This document shows, piece by piece, positions 50,921-62,834 of a DNA stretch of 64,000 nucleotides (position 1 is the stretch's first letter; every line of letters begins with the position of its first letter). The notes under the pieces were generated by a model. It did not search any database and was not told the origin of the DNA. It saw only the letters and a list, made by a program, of their open reading frames with translations. Both the position numbers and the translations under genes were made by a program. Origin of the DNA: Spongilla lacustris (Eukaryota; Porifera; Demospongiae; Spongillida; Spongillidae); the NCBI GenBank assembly GCA_949361645.1, contig OX442434.1, forward strand, positions 1,115,104 through 1,179,103, in the 5' to 3' direction.

Positions 50921-53315
50921 TCCTCAGGGTCTTGGAGTCTGAACATGGCATCCACTGCAACCTCACCCTGCTCTTCTCCTTTGCTCAGGTGAGTGGTTAT
51001 GTGTGAGTGCTTGTGTGTATGTGTGTGTATGTGTGAGTGCTTGTGTGCATGTGTGAGTGCTTGTGTGTATGTGAGTGCTTGTGTGCATGTGTGAGTGCTT
51101 TTGTGAGTGCTTGTGTGCATGTGTGTGCATGTGTGAGTGCTTGTGTGCATGTGTGTGCATGTGTGAGTGCTTGTGTGCATGTGTGAGTGCTTGTGTGCAT
51201 GTGTGAGTGCTTGTGTGCATGTGTGTGCATGTGTGAGTGCTTGTGTGCATGTGTGTGCATGTGTGAGTGCTTGTGTGCATGTGTATGTGTGTGCATGTGT
51301 ATAATTGCGCGTGTGTGCATGTGTGGATGATTTGTGTGTGTGCATGTGTGGATGATTTGTGTGTGTGCATGTGTGGATGATTTGTGTGTGTGCATGTATG
51401 GATGATTTGTGTGTGTGCATGTGTGGATGATTTGCGTGTGTATGTTGTTTGCATATATGTGTATATAATTGGTGTGTGTGCATGTGTGGATGATTTGTGT
51501 ATGGGTGCATGTGTGTATAATTGCATGTGTGTACATGTGGATTTGCGTGCGTATGTGTTTGCGTACATGTGTGCATAATTGGTGTGTGTGGATGATCAAT
51601 GCATGTGTATGTATGGTTCAGGCTGCATGTGGTTGGGTCATATTAACACTCATCAGTTTAGTGTTGTGCTGATGGACTGTATTTTGAGTACATAGCCATG
51701 TTTACCTCCATTGGCAGTTTTTTTGCAAATGTGCATGTAGTTTTAATTGCTTAATCAGAGTTAATACTTATGTATTGCGTTAATGTATATAACCATATTA
51801 ATCATATTATGATAATGTGTCGTACCTCCATCTGACCACACCCCCTAGGCAGTGGCCTGTGCAGAAGCTGGGGTCACCCTGATCTCACCGTTTGTCGGTC
51901 GGATTTATGACTGGTATGCAAAGAGCACAGGAAAGACGACCTTTGCACCCGATGATGATCCAGGTGAATGATCAGTGGAGGGGAAGGTGGTCATCCATGA
52001 AGTAGAGGGGGAGGGAGGGAGGGTGTGGTCTGTGGCGGAGGGTGGGTGGGTGTGGTCTTTGGAGGGGGAAGTGGTCATCCATGAAGTAGAGGGGGAAGTG
52101 GTCTGTGGTGAAGGTGGAGGGAGGTGTGGTCTGTGGTCATCCATGAAGTATAGGGGAGGTGGTTTGGTGGAGGGGGAGGGAGGGTGTGGTCTGTGATGAA
52201 GGGGAGGAGGTGTGGTCATCAATTTTCATGTCTAGTGCTGTTATATCAAAATTTTGAAAATTCTGGAACTTTCCAATATGCTTTTACCATCATACAAGTC
52301 AGGGAGTTTTGGATCTGATCCAATCAATATGTTTCTACCGTCATACTAGTCAGGGAATTTTGGATCTGATCCAAAGTAAAGAGTACTTCTGAAGTGGGTA
52401 TACAACAAGAGCTATTATGTGTGGTTGTGTGATGTCCTTGTGGCGCATGCGTGGACATCTCATTACACAAGACTTGCGCAAAGACCAGGCAAATGACACT
52501 TTCTAAGGAATGAAATCCTGTTATAGAAAGTTTAGCCACATTCCCACCTCTAGATCACATCCCAATCCCATAGGACCACTCCCACCCTTAGATCACACCC
52601 CCACCCTCATTGTTTGTATTGCTTGTTCCAGGTGTGAAGTCTGTGAGGAAGATATACAACTACTATAAGAAGTTTGGGTACAAGACCATTGTCATGGGTG
52701 CTTCTTTCCGAAACACTGATCAGATATTGGCGTTGGCTGGATGTGACAACCTGACCATCTCGTGAGTGTTGGTAGGGAGAGGAGGGATGCAGTGATGTAA
52801 GGGTTAGGAAGGTAGGGGAGGGAAGGGTAAGGAAGTTGGGGAGGAGAGGGAATGGAGGGTAAGGAATATATATATTATTATTAATATATATATATGCTCA
52901 AACTTTATTACAGTCCTGCTCTTCTGGAAAAATTGAATAATTCCACAGACAGTGTGACAAAGAAGCTTTGTGCATCACAAGGTGTGTGTGTTGTGTGTGT
53001 GTGTTGTGTGTGTGTGTGTTGTGTGTGTGTGTGTGTGTTGTGCGTGTATGTGTGTGTATGTGTGTGTGTATGTGTGTGTGTGTATGTATGTATGTGTCAA
53101 ACTATACTGATCTCAAAGTAATAATGTTTCAATAAAACACACCAGCTCAGGGGATGGATTTGGAAAAGGTGTCCTTGGATGAGAAGAGTTTCCGTTGGGA
53201 ACTGAATGAAGATCAGATGGCCACAGAGAAGTTGGCTGAGGGCATTCGCAAGTTTGCAGAGGACTCTGGGAAGCTGGAGGCTCTTATTGAACAAAAGATC
53301 AAGAATGCAAAATGA
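46310..53315 (+). CDS. TALDO1: Transaldolase
   Basis: Pentose phosphate pathway enzyme that moves a dihydroxyacetone unit between sugar phosphates in the cytosol. Ten exons in phase: 46310-46376, 46448-46571, 48188-48295, 48351-48414, 50582-50649, 50928-50988, 51849-51963, 52632-52761, 52914-52981, 53146-53315; 324 residues (human 337). Signatures: [48 protein letters not shown], the Schiff-base lysine in [15 protein letters not shown] (codon 50612-50614), [33 protein letters not shown] and [12 protein letters not shown]. Introns 2 and 4 are swollen by minisatellites; the acceptor of exon 3 lies inside a 64-bp repeat. Confidence 0.97.
46735..46835. repeat. Short minisatellite in TALDO intron 2
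   Basis: Four to five units of about 23-25 bp with core CTGCTACCCCTTCAATGTGG. Confidence 0.85.
47065..47255. repeat. 31-bp minisatellite, small copy in TALDO intron 2
   Basis: About six units with core CTAGTGGTACTAGGGTAACA. The same unit forms the large array in intron 4 of this gene. Confidence 0.95.
47285..47700. repeat. 34-bp repeat in opposite orientations
   Basis: About six units containing GACCAGCCATGATGAGGTGG at 47295-47515, then four units of the reverse complement (CCACCTCATCATGGCTGGTC) at about 47560-47700. The arms can fold into a long hairpin. Confidence 0.92.
47760..48210 (+). repeat. 64-bp array that includes the exon 3 acceptor of TALDO
   Basis: Seven CTAG|CGACATCAAGG acceptor copies spaced exactly 64 bp apart (TAG at 47801, 47865, 47929, 47993, 48057, 48121, 48185). 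Each unit carries the pyrimidine-rich intron end plus the first 25 nt of exon 3. Only the last copy continues into the real exon; the others reach an in-frame TAG after about 20 codons. Confidence 0.93.
48452..50190. repeat. 31-bp minisatellite, large array in TALDO intron 4
   Basis: About 56 units with core CTAGTGGTACTAGGGTAACA and shorter variants (GGGTATTAGGGTAACACC). Variant order repeats with a period of roughly 610 bp (48950-49440 against 49560-50050), so a higher-order duplication is present. Confidence 0.95.
50995..51600. repeat. TG-rich compound array in TALDO intron 6
   Basis: GTGTGAGTGCTTGTGTGCAT units followed by GTGGATGATTTGTGTGTGTG units. It starts at the exon 6 donor. Confidence 0.9.
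51965..52215. repeat. Minisatellite in TALDO intron 7
   Basis: Degenerate units built from GTGGTCATCCATGAAGTAGA and GGAGGGTGTGGTCTGTGG. Confidence 0.85.
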
Positions 53316-53978
53316 ACTATTCTTGCATATTAATAGTGTTCATTTAGGAAGTACATGTATAGTGGTTTGTGTTAGTGATGTGACATATAAAGACTTTTGA
53401 AATATACTCATTGAGGGCTGTATCCTACATGTAGAACATACCACAGCTTCACTACTGTGTTTTTACTGTGCATGCTTTGTTAGAAATGTTTAGTCTTACA
53501 AACTAACATTTCATTTGTAAGCTTTTATTCAGTTTGCCTAGTACAATATGTTAATGTTTGGCTCAAGTAGACCATACTGTACCTGCAGTGGTTCTGCGTA
53601 CCTATATATGATGAGATATGTGCAGCCATCGGAGCGATGATATGAACCTACATGTTAGGTTTGTGAGGGAGCGGTGGCAGATACTTCCAGGACTTGCTGC
53701 TAGCAACTTTTGGGCTCAGCAGGGGTGTGGGTTGTGACCATCAATGAATACTCCGAAGGTACGCGTGCACTAAGAACATCATTCATAGTCACGACCACCG
53801 TGCTTATCGGATCAGGAATAACTTGTCTTGTACTACAGTCGTATCAAGCAGATGTGATAACGTTTCTAAACATACTTTTCTCACAAATCCAGTACATGTC
53901 ACATTATATTCATTTTTAATGAATACAATTAGCACGGTCACACCACCCCCTTTTGATAGCTTTGGGCACTATCCGGCA
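53316..53978. other. TALDO 3' region and CLN8 upstream region
   Basis: No exon or repeat array seen. It should hold the transaldolase 3' UTR and the CLN8 promoter. Confidence 0.5.
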
Positions 53979-56900
53979 ATGAGCGGAGCTGAAGGTGAGT
54001 GAACCAGAGCAAATGGGATTGACCTCCAAAATATAAGTATACAATATGACGCGAAATAGAAGGAGATAAGCATGGGCAGCAGCAATAATTTGGTTCTGCA
54101 TTAGCACGCACCGGACTTTGGGCCCCTCCCCGCAGCTTTCGTTTTAACGGCTTGCACAATCGTAATAAAGAGTGTGTACATTAAAAATAAAATAAAAACA
54201 TTTTCGAGCGTGTATTCACTTTTCTGGGTCAAGACAATCCTATTCGTTGTCCGACAAAGCCAGGCTTATGGTGGTTCAAAAAGCTTTGCAGGACAAGCAC
54301 AAATAGAGTCACATTCAAATGTACTAATCATATAAATAATTCAGTGCCTTATAAATTTCACGATAGACAGTTCGCGTAGAAAAGATTGCTCAGTTTTGTT
54401 CCATATGTTGATTGATTGGTGAACGATGTGGCAAATCAGGGGTACATGTAAGACGATAATTCTACAGTAGTAGCTTTGTGCTGAGGAATATAAATAAAAA
54501 AAAGAATGAATGTCTTAAATGCAATTGAAACTGCTCACGAAATTGTATCAACACCATTGGAAGCTACTTTATACTGGATAAAGTCTAGGATATGGTCATG
54601 TGACACTTTCACACCATAACATGTACATGCTATTTGTGAAAAACAGAACTAGAAGATAACAATGTTTTGTAATGGACTGTTCCCAAAAGAAAAAAAAAAT
54701 TTCTTCCCATTCTCATATAGTTGTTATCCGATTTCCTGCCAATTGCATTTCTATCCCAAGCCAGGGGTACCCTTTCCTATCCCACACCAATGGTGCTTCC
54801 TCCTACCCCACTAATAATGCTCCTCCTACCCCAATAATGGTGCTCCTCCTACCCCACTAATAATGCTCCTCCTACCCCAATAATGGTGCTCCTCCTACCC
54901 CACTAATAATGCTCCTCCTACCCCAATAATGCTCCTCCTACCCCAATAATGCTCCTCTTACCCCAATAATGGTGCTCCTCCTACCCCACTAATGATGCTC
55001 CTCCTACCCCAATAATGGTGCTCCTCCTACCCCACTAATGGTGCTCCTCCTACCCCAAAAATGGTGCTCCTCCTACCCCAATAATGGTGCTCCTCCTACC
55101 CCAATAATGGTGCTCCTCCTACCCCAAAAATGGTGCTCCTCCTACCCCAATAATGGTGCTCCTCCTACCCCACTAATGATGCTCCTCCTACCCCAATAAT
55201 GGTGCTCCTCCTACCCCACTAATGGTGCTCCTCCTACTCCACTAATGGTGCTCCTCCTACCCCACTAATGATGCTCCTCCTACCCCACTAATGGTGCTCC
55301 TCCTACCCCACTAATGATGCTCCTCCTACCCCAATAATGGTGCTCCTCCTACTCCACTAATGGTGCTCCTCCTACCCCAATAATGGTGCTCCTCCTACCC
55401 CACTAATGATGCTCCTCCTACCCCACTAATGGTGCTCCTCCTACCCCAATAATGGTGCTCCTCCTACCCCACTAATGGTGCTCCTCCTACCCCAATAATG
55501 GTGCTCCTCCTACCCCACTAATGGTGTTCCTCCTACCCCACTAATGGTGCTCCTCCTACCCCACTAATGGTGCTCCTCCTACCCCACTAATGGTGCTCCT
55601 CCTACTCCACTAATGATGCTCCTCCTACCCCAATAATGGTGCTCCTCCTACCCCACTAATGGTGCTCCTCCTACCCCACTAATGATGCTCCTCCTACTCC
55701 ACTAATGGTGCTCCTCCTACCCCACTAATGATGCTCCTCCTACCCCACTAATGGTGTTCCTCCTACCCCAATAATGGTGCTCCTCCTACCCCACTAATGA
55801 TGCTCCTCCTACCCCAATAATGGTGCTCCTCCTACTCCACTAATGGTGCTCCTCCTACCCCACTAATGGTGCTCCTCCTACCCCACTAATGGTGCTCCTC
55901 CTACTCCACTAATGGTGCTCCTCCTACCCTACTAATGATGCTCCTCCTACCCCACTAATGGTGCTCCTCCTACCCTACTAATGATGCTCCTCCTACCCCA
56001 CTAATGGTGCTCCTCCTACCCCACTAATGGTGCTCCTCCTACCCCAATAATGGTGCTCCTCCTACCCCACTAATGGTGTTCCTCCTACCCCAATAATGGT
56101 GCTCCTCCTACCTCAATAATGGTGCTCCTCCTACCCCACTAATGATGCTCCTCCTACCCCAATAATGGTGCTCCTCCTACCTCAATAATGGTGCTCCTCC
56201 TACCCCAATAATGGTGCTCCTCCTACCTCAATAATGGTGCTCCTCCTACCTCTTACAGCATCCGACTTGCTGGCACCATTTTTCAACATGTTAGACATCA
56301 AAGCCACACCCAGTAAAGCTGCGATGGTTGTCTCCAGCTTTCTGGTGTTTGTGGCCACCCTTGGACTTGCCTACTTGGCCTCGTGCAAGTGCACTGCATA
56401 CCGCTCTCTGAAGTCGCAGGAGAAATTTCTGTGGTGTCTTGTGTCTGTCAGAGTCATGTTTGCAGTGTTCGGTTCCTGTGCTGCCTGCTGGCACATATTT
56501 GTGGACCCCTCCCTCCACAGAGATGTGGTCCAGGCCACCACACTTTCAAGCCACTTTGCAATTAGCGTTGCAGTGGGGTACTTTGCGTTGGAGTGTGTTG
56601 TCCTTTTTACTCTGAACATCATGAACAGAGAGTTGCACAAAGCCCTGGCAGCCCACCACTTTCTCTGTCTGTTGGGTTTTGGTGGTAAACTGTACTCAGA
56701 GAAGGCACACTTCTTTGCCATAGTGGCACTTCTGGATGAGATGACCACACCTTTCTCCTGCTTTTGCTGGGTATTGATCAAGTCCAATAAAGGCAACACC
56801 CTCCTGTGGAAGATCAACCAGGTCATCCTTATCCACCTATACCACTGCCGCAGCCTCGTTGAGGGGTACATGTACTTAGTGACTTTCCGCAACTGGGAGA

Positions 56901-57076
56901 ATGTTGTCGCCAACATGCCGTGGTACAATTCTATCATCTTATATCCAACATTAACCCTCACGTTCTTCGTCCTCACCCCATACTGGACCTACAAGAAAAC
57001 CAAGCAGATGTTCAAGCCAGAAGAACGGAACCATCCTAAGGAGAAGTGTAATGGACTGCATTTGAAGAACAACTAA
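53979..57076 (+). CDS. CLN8: CLN8-like ER membrane protein (TLC domain)
   Basis: CLN8 is an ER cargo receptor for lysosomal enzymes. Exon 1 is 53979-53994 (MSGAE plus one base) and exon 2 is 56259-57076; 277 residues (human 286). The TLC domain covers most of the protein: TAYRSLKSQEKFLW, RVMFAVFGSCAACWHIF, FALECVVLFT, AAHHFLCLLGF, DEMTTPFSCFCWVLIKS, LLWKINQVILIHLYHCR and TPYWTYKKTKQMFKP; the last four align with the equivalent CLN8 segments. About seven hydrophobic segments. The human C-terminal KKRP retrieval signal is not conserved (ends LHLKNN). Exon 1 is inferred from phase, start codon and strong donor (G|GTGAGT); otherwise translation could begin at the Met at 56287. Intron 1 is filled by a 23-bp satellite. 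Confidence 0.88.
54783..56257. repeat. 23-bp satellite in CLN8 intron 1
   Basis: About 63 units with core CTCCTCCTACCCCACTAATG and A/T variants. Its final, mutated unit supplies the pyrimidine tract and AG acceptor of CLN8 exon 2 (CCTCCTACCTCTTACAG). Confidence 0.95.
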
Positions 57077-57452
57077 GGGGGATTTGTATATTATTCAAAG
57101 GGTGAATATATTATTCATTATTGTATTGCAGCCTTTGGATGTGCAGCCATCTGTGTAGTGCCCATCAAAAAAATAATATGGCAGTGAATTTTTAATTAGC
57201 ATACATTTCTTTCTTGCTTGCTCTGGTTAAGTTGCAAAGATGCTCAATGATTGGTGAATGATGACATGTTCCAGTGATGTACATCTATATGTAGCACAGC
57301 ACTCCAAGGCACACAGGTGAAAGATAGTTGATGAGGGTAGCTTATTAAATCACACTCATGCCAGTTAGTGGGTTAACTTCATATCGTATGCCAGGACACT
57401 AGACTTCTATCCCCACTGCACATCTGGCTGCGTACCATAGCACACTGCACAT

Positions 57453-57587
57453 CCAACATTAACCCTCATGTTCTTTGTCCTCATCCCATATTGGACCTAC
57501 AAGAAAACCAAGCAGATGTTCAAGCCAGAAGACCAGAACCATCCTGAGGAGAAGTGTAATGGACTGCATTTAATAAAGAACGACTAG
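57453..57587 (+). pseudogene. Partial duplicate of the CLN8 3' end
   Basis: About 135 bp nearly identical to the last 130 bp of CLN8 (56944-57076). The frame is intact from PTLTL through YWTYKKTKQMFKPE to the stop, but no splice acceptor is visible upstream. It is joined on its left to CCATAGCACACTGC, the unit of the array at 60285-60727. Most likely a truncated tandem copy. Confidence 0.85.
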
Positions 57588-58401
57588 ATCACTAATAACT
57601 AGACTGGTCATTATACTATGGACCTAGCAAGTGCATACTATTTAATGAATTGGGATTTTTTTCTTGAATTCCTTTGTTTCACATCTTTTTTCTTTCTTTG
57701 AATCTGTAGCTGTCCACACCCCATAAAAGTTCATTGTGTGGTGTGCAAACCTCTATGTATGGTCTATGTATGCTGTATCTGTTAATTTTAGGTAAGCCTG
57801 GTGTTTGAGTTAAGCCTTCTGTGGGCCTATATTGTTTACAGCTTTCCCTGTTGGTGGACAGAGGTTGGCCTAGCACCCATTTTTATCCTTTAACATTTTC
57901 AACTACAGTTTTTACACACACAATCTGAAGGGATAAAGCAGTATGTATGTGTATGTGTGTGTGCATGTATGTAAATGTATTTATCGAGAGTTACGGCAGT
58001 AACTCTCATATAGGATTTGTGCCGTATCATGAATATCATTAAAAAACGCGTCCCACGTATAACTCACGAACCAAGAAACGGATAGTGTAGCTCTTTATTG
58101 CTATCGATCCACAATGGGAAAGACGATCATTTAGATGTTTTGTTCAAGTCGCCAGACGGTTTACTTTAAGAGAACAAAAAAGCTCGTAGTTCTCGTTCCC
58201 AGACCGTAATTTGTCCATAGTCGTCGTCGTCTTTATGGGTGAGTATAACTCGTGATAGGAAAGGTTTTAAAGAGCGCCAGTTACACTAAAAATCGTAGAA
58301 AAATCTGACAATACTTCTTCAGGTATCAGATATATAAATAAAGCATGTAACCAATATACGTAATTTGCAGCTGTTCTCGCGCGCCAAGATATACGTAATC
58401 G
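57588..58401. other. Gene-poor interval left of the large inverted repeat
   Basis: Holds a 22-bp palindrome (GAGAGTTACGGCAGTAACTC) near 57986-58009 and an exon-like segment at about 57709-57791 that I cannot connect to a gene. Confidence 0.4.
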
Positions 58402-59201
58402 CTATACGTATATGGGAAAGTTTACGAGAAAAGGGACCTAGCGTGTATTATAAAAAAGTATAATAAAAATGCATTACGTTTGATTTGCAATAACTTCCGA
58501 ACAGTTAAGGCTATCAACTTCCTATTTTCAACACTTCATACTGCACCATTTCTCTATGGTAAAATACATTTTGGAGTCTTGCACTTGCTCCATATCAGTA
58601 TTGCAACGTTCGATACCCCACTGGGTTCAAACCGGCCATAACTTTCGGTAGGAGTAATCAATTCACTTCAAATTCGGTTTGTAGGTAGAGAGGTCCTATA
58701 CCTATCGATTTGTTCTGTTCGTTAATTTTCATGCCATCCGTTACGGAGATACAGTTGAACAAACTACGTGCACGTTTTCCCGCTTGATTCGCGCCAATGT
58801 TATAATCCCCGCCTCCCCATACATTGCAATTTGCCCAAATCATTGGCGCGAAAATGGGCACGTAGTTTGTTCAACTGTATCTCCGTAATGGATGGCATAA
58901 AAATCAACGAACAGAACCAATCGATTGGTATAGGACCTCTCTACCTACAAACCGAATTTGAAGCGAATTGATTACTCCTACCGAAAGTTATGGCGGGTTT
59001 GAACCCAGTGGGGTATCGAACGTTGCAATACTGACACGGAGCAAGTGCAAGACTCCAAAATGTACTTTACCATAGGGAAATGGTGCAGTATGAAGTGTTG
59101 AAAATAGGAAGTTGATAGCGTTAACTGTTTGGAAGTTATAGCATACTTTTTTATAATACACGCTAGGTCCCTTTTCTCGTAAACTTTCCATATACATAGC
59201 T
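58402..59201. mobile_element. 800-bp inverted-repeat element
   Basis: Two arms of about 360-400 bp (58402-58800 and 58841-59201) are reverse complements with moderate divergence, around a loop of about 40 bp. Outer ends share TATATGG(G)AAAGTTTACGAG; inner ends share GAACAAACTACGTGC. It lies 120 bp from a transposon-like open frame. Probably a fold-back or non-autonomous DNA transposon. Confidence 0.8.
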
Positions 59202-59320
59202 ATAAAAAACCGTTTCCATGACAATGTTTCACGTATAATAAGAATTGTGTATCGTGGGAGTTTCATTTGTGTTTTTAGTTTTGCTCACCACTTTTAGCTA
59301 GCGAAGTTGTTTTTGTCAAA

Positions 59321-59570
59321 ATGCCTTTACGGCTACGAAAGAAGAAAGCTAAGCGACGAGAGGAATACCTCCTAAATCGAGACTATGAGTTAGAGTCCTC
59401 CCGAGTTCGGTACGATGGGCGTCTGCTCGTGACATGTACAGAGCAAATCTGGAGTCGAACCGAGCTTCTAAGAGGTGGCAACAGGAAAAGAATTCTGTTG
59501 CGGTGCGAGCTTCTAAGACGCGACGTTATGAACTGAACTCAGAGGGAAAGCTTGGCACGCGAGTTTCGAA
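59321..59570 (+). pseudogene. Fragment of a transposon-like basic protein
   Basis: Open frame MPLRLRKKKAKRREEYLLNR continuing to 59536. The motif style continues in another frame after a shift (VRASKTRRYELN). Lys/Arg-rich repeats of the RxxYxxN..KRAASK type occur near the N-terminus of Helitron-like and related mobile-element proteins of invertebrates. Call is tentative; no catalytic domain is present. Confidence 0.4.
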
Positions 59571-59718
59571 CTAATGGAACAGCTGCAAATGTGTTGCTAG
59601 GCAATAAACATGGGAATTACAACGGCTGGATTTTATCGTACAATCGTATTTACTTCTACATTGTACTACATGTACACCTATATACTAGTAGTCACTTATT
59701 AAAAAAAAATGAATGAAA

Positions 59719-59995
59719 CAAGATATAAAAAACATTCTCTCTGAGAAAGTTAGTGGTATATAGGATTTGAAGGCAATGGTGGTGTAAAAAGGAAGGAAAC
59801 AAGGGATTCAGTGGAGATATACAATAATTATTCCTATATTTAGCACTGTATAGAACGTCATTACAATTATGTTGCTAAATATAGGAATAATTATTGTATC
59901 TCCACTGAATCCCTTGTTCCCTTCCTTTTTACACCACCATTGCCTTCAAATCCTATATACCACTAACTTTCTCAGAGAGAATGTTTTTTATCTTG
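59719..59995. mobile_element. 277-bp fold-back MITE-like element
   Basis: Arms of about 120-125 bp pair almost perfectly; outer ends are CAAGATATAAAAAACATTC and GAATGTTTTTTATCTTG. The loop lies at about 59845-59880. It contains no coding sequence and abuts a TG-rich tract at 59995-60180. Confidence 0.88.
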
Positions 59996-60284
59996 TGTGT
60001 ATATGTGTGTGCATGTATATGCATGTATGTAGGTGTCTATGTGTGTGCATGTATTTTATGTGCATATTATTATGTGTGTTGTGTCTGTGTGTGTTGTGTG
60101 TGTGTGTTGTGTGTGTGTGTGTGTGTATGTGTGTGTGTGTGTGTGTGTATGTGTGTGTGTATGTATGTATGTATGTATGTACTTTGCACCATCTCCATGG
60201 TTACAGTTATGGACCATGGCAATTACTGCACCATTGATGTTACATACTACTTGTAATAGAAATATTCATACCATATACCCCACC

Positions 60285-60727
60285 ACACTGCAGCTATGTA
60301 CCATAACACACTGCGGCTATGTACCATAGCACACTGCAGCTATGTACCATAGCACACTGCGGCTATGTACCATAGCACACTGCGGCTATGTACCATAGCA
60401 CACTGCGGCTATGTACCATAGCACACTGCGGCTATGTACCATAGCACACTGCGGCTATGTACCATAGCACACTGCGGCTATGTACCATAGCACACTGCGG
60501 CTATGTACCATAGCACACTGTGGCTATGTACCATAGCACACTGCGGCTATGTACCATAGCACACTGCGGCTATGTACCATAGCACACTGCGGCTATGTAC
60601 CATAGCACACTGCGGCTATGTACCATAGCACACTGCGGCTATGTACCATAGCACACTGCGGCTATGTACCATAGCACACTGCGGCTATGTACCATAGCAC
60701 ACTGCGGCTATGTACCATAGCACACTG
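60285..60727. repeat. 23-bp tandem array
   Basis: About 19 units of CCATAGCACACTGCGGCTAT plus GTA, nearly invariant. A single copy of the same unit stands at 57431-57453 next to the CLN8 duplicate. Confidence 0.95.
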
Positions 60728-60821
60728 CACATCTGGCTATGTACTATAGCAGGACTGTAAGGTATTGGCAGATCTTGCACTCCCTAACCTTCCACCCCAC
60801 ATAGATATATGTTTATAGCAG

Positions 60822-62516
60822 CATGCACAACTGGTGCTCAACTCGAACATGAACTACAGAGATGACAATCTGAAGGCCTATTGCTGGGGGATGGATCTCT
60901 CCAGGTAGGAACACACACTAAGTTAGCGGAAGGTAGGAACAGAGTGGGATGGCAGAATGACTGTGTCCTGTGTCATTTACTACAAGGGCACAACCTGCCT
61001 GACTGGTTGGCAAGCAGGTAGCAGGTCTTATTGTTATTAGAAAACTATCGTTGGCTTGGACGGCATATCTCTAAGCACACATCTTAGTACTGGTAAGAAT
61101 TTGTGGTCAAAAACACAAGAGCATGTCACTTATTAGAATTTGTTTTATCTGTAGAAATTACCTGTACTTAAACACCTAAATTGACTATTCTATCACACAC
61201 CACACAGAACATGTTACCATATCTGTGTGAGTTGTTGTTGCATAATCATCACAAGAGGTTGAGTGTGCAAGGAGTTTGCTGCAATTAGTCTGCAATTGGT
61301 TCTAACATGACACACTAGATAAATGGAATTACAGCTTGCTCTAGACATAGCATGGTGAATGGTGGCCATTAAAGGACAGCCAGCCGTACAGATGACTTTA
61401 CCCTTTGAAGTTGACTGTGTGGTTATGACAAGGAAACATGACTTCCTTTGTGTCATCTATAACCAGCATATTGTTACCTGTTATTAGATAAGCCAATGCA
61501 ATGATATTTGTGCTGTGAGCATTGGCTATGTGCATGGCCCCCATTGGCTATGTGCATGGCCCCCATTGGATATGTGCATGGCCCCCATTGGATATGTGCA
61601 TGGCCCCCATTGGATATGTGCATGGCCCCCATTGGATATGTGCATGGCCCCCATTGGATATGTGCATGGCCCCCATTGGATATGTGCATGGCCCCCATTG
61701 GATATGTGCATGGCCCCCATTGGATATGTGCATGGCCCCTATTGGATATGTGCATGGCCCCCATTGGATATGTGCATGGCCCCCATTGGATATGTGCATG
61801 GCCCCCATTGGATATGTGCATGGCCCCCATTGATTTGACACTACCTCTTTGATGTGACAACGAAATGATGTGTGCATGTGTTAGTATATATGATTGGATG
61901 GGTGTGGGTATGTGTGATTTGTGAAGTGAGGCATGAGTGTGTGTATGAGTGTGCATGTGTACATGTAAGTATGTTTATGGTAATTATGCATGAGGTGGGA
62001 TGTTTGTGGGTGGTTATGTGAAGTGTGAATACAATAACAGTGTTACAATTCTGATGCTAGATACTGCACAGTAATTGTGGCCTGGGAGGAGACAGGTGGG
62101 CCTGGGTACGAGAGGTGAGCCTGGTAGGAGAGAGATGGGCCTGGGTAGGAGAGAGAGGTGAGCCTGGTAGGAGACAGGTGGGCATGGGTAGGAGAGAGAG
62201 ATAGGCCTGGGTAGGCGAGAGGTGGGCCTGGGTAGGAGAGGGATTTGTAGTAAGTGCAGAGGCTCTAAGATCTTCTGGTGATGCTAGAAATGTGATAGGA
62301 TCCATATGAATTCACCTGGTTACATGTCACAGGGCATTGGAACGAAGATTAGATGCCATTCATTTGGGGCGCTGTCCACTGCACAATAGGATGGTTGGCA
62401 GCACAACATGTGACATCATATTGCATAAGATGGAGAGGATCAGCATGCTTTTGTGTTTGCTCATCAGGACATCAGGGTGGCAGGATGTGTGTGTATACAC
62501 ATACACTCATTCGTAG
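60822..62516 (+). CDS. Two exon-like segments of an unidentified gene
   Basis: Segment 60822-60904 has a TATAGCAG acceptor and an AG|GTAGGA donor and reads HAQLVLNSNMNYRDDNLK. Segment 62333-62516 has a CACAG acceptor and reads ALERRLDAIHLGRCPL, reaching a stop at 62514. The phases match (AG + G). No upstream exon was found and I do not recognise the protein. The 61.5-kb array lies in the putative intron. It could be an artefact of chance open frames. Confidence 0.3.
61515..61835. repeat. 22-bp tandem array
   Basis: About 14 units of CCATTGGATATGTGCATGGC plus CC, with one single-base variant at 61740. The open frames that cross it in all plus frames are repeat artefacts. Confidence 0.95.
62072..62245. 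repeat. GGTAGGAGAGAGGTGGGCCTG repeat
   Basis: Six to seven degenerate units of 20-28 bp. Confidence 0.85.
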
Positions 62517-62834
62517 GGCTTGACTGGCAATGTTTAAGTAAATCACTGCTGATAATTGAATAGTATACTGTGTTTTCAAGGTGTTCTTATTTTGCAAACC
62601 TGTGCAACCCCCTTATAAAAGAGTTCATCTCAAAGGAAGATGATTGTATAACAATGCATAATGTTCTTAATCTGGCAGTGTTTCCTTTTTCCTATAAGAT
62701 TTCTAGGCACAAAAGCTTTTCTACATAAATAAATTGGAACGTATCTCTTTACAACACTTAAACCATAGTGTTCTCAATCTGCACAACCACAGTGTTCTGT
62801 ACACGTACACATGTAGGGCAATCGTCCTGCAGGT

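Noticed and set aside
50860..51600. His-Thr/Cys-rich frames of about 200 codons
   Set aside because: Translation of TG-rich arrays between transaldolase exons 6 and 7.
61508..61956. Open frames with HGPHWICAWPPLDMCM repeats
   Set aside because: Created by a 22-bp array, open in all plus frames; no splice sites, no start context, no family match.
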